Shown here: piece after piece, positions 63,859 through 64,000 of the stretch
How positions within the stretch are numbered: the first letter of the stretch is position 1
Layout of the letters: every line of letters starts with the position of its first letter
Assembly (NCBI GenBank): GCA_963942565.1
Contig: OZ012686.1
Span: 28,922,871 to 28,986,870, forward strand
Source of the DNA: Maea johnstoni
Taxonomy: Eukaryota; Annelida; Polychaeta; Spionida; Magelonidae
Direction of reading: 5' to 3'
Length of the DNA: 64,000 nt
Notes under the pieces: generated by a model
Seen by the model: the letters and a program-made list of their open reading frames with translations, nothing else
What the model was told of the DNA's origin: nothing
The model's database searches: none
Translations under genes and position numbers: made by a program

Positions 63859-64000
63859 TCACCGCTGATAGCAATTGAAGGACATGGCTGCTAGCAGGGG
63901 CTGCCAGGGGTTGGGCAGGCTGATGGCAATCCTCAAAATTCTCTCATTATGGAGTCTCTGAGAGAAAAAGGATTACAGCATCTTATTCTTGAAATTTATT

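Overview
The window looks like nuclear DNA from a large, AT-rich, intron-rich, transposon-laden animal genome, probably a marine invertebrate bilaterian; I cannot name the species or phylum. Two conserved host genes, both on the minus strand, can be rebuilt exon by exon with consistent splice phases. SEL1L, the HRD1-complex adaptor of ER-associated degradation, runs from its start codon at 13820 leftward and leaves the window after its tenth coding exon at 1754. That gives ten exons and 686 codons in frame. TMEM260, the ER protein O-mannosyltransferase, is complete: 17 coding exons between 54722 and 28726 join into one 722-codon frame, close to the human length of about 707. At 55047, on the plus strand and 324 bp from the TMEM260 start codon, lies a candidate first coding exon (MASK followed by a GTGAGT donor). 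This suggests a bidirectional promoter at about 54723-55046.

Almost everything else is repeat. Region by region: 1-13.8 kb, SEL1L with several MITEs in its introns; 13.8-28.3 kb, intergenic DNA with a 3.7-kb palindrome, foldback elements, a broken LINE and poly-G runs; 28.3-54.8 kb, TMEM260 with an intron of about 8 kb (29.7-37.7 kb) that carries a degenerate tandem array and a 1214-bp tandem duplication; 54.8-64 kb, DNA with no confirmed gene that holds a 98-bp minisatellite (60.2-61.9 kb) and a 476-bp foldback element (63.4-63.9 kb).

The most interesting structures are these. (1) Two copies of a 1861-bp element sit in opposite orientation inside a single MITE copy, each with its own target duplication, and together make a near-perfect 3.76-kb palindrome. 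(2) Four independent local duplications copy exon edges or splice sites of SEL1L and TMEM260. (3) Microsatellites abut four TMEM260 3' splice sites. (4) A family of about 15 MITEs of roughly 200 bp has TTAA-CCCTT ends (piggyBac-like). (5) Foldback elements share modules in different combinations. I saw no CRISPR array, rRNA gene, intact tRNA gene, retrovirus-like element or new gene system.
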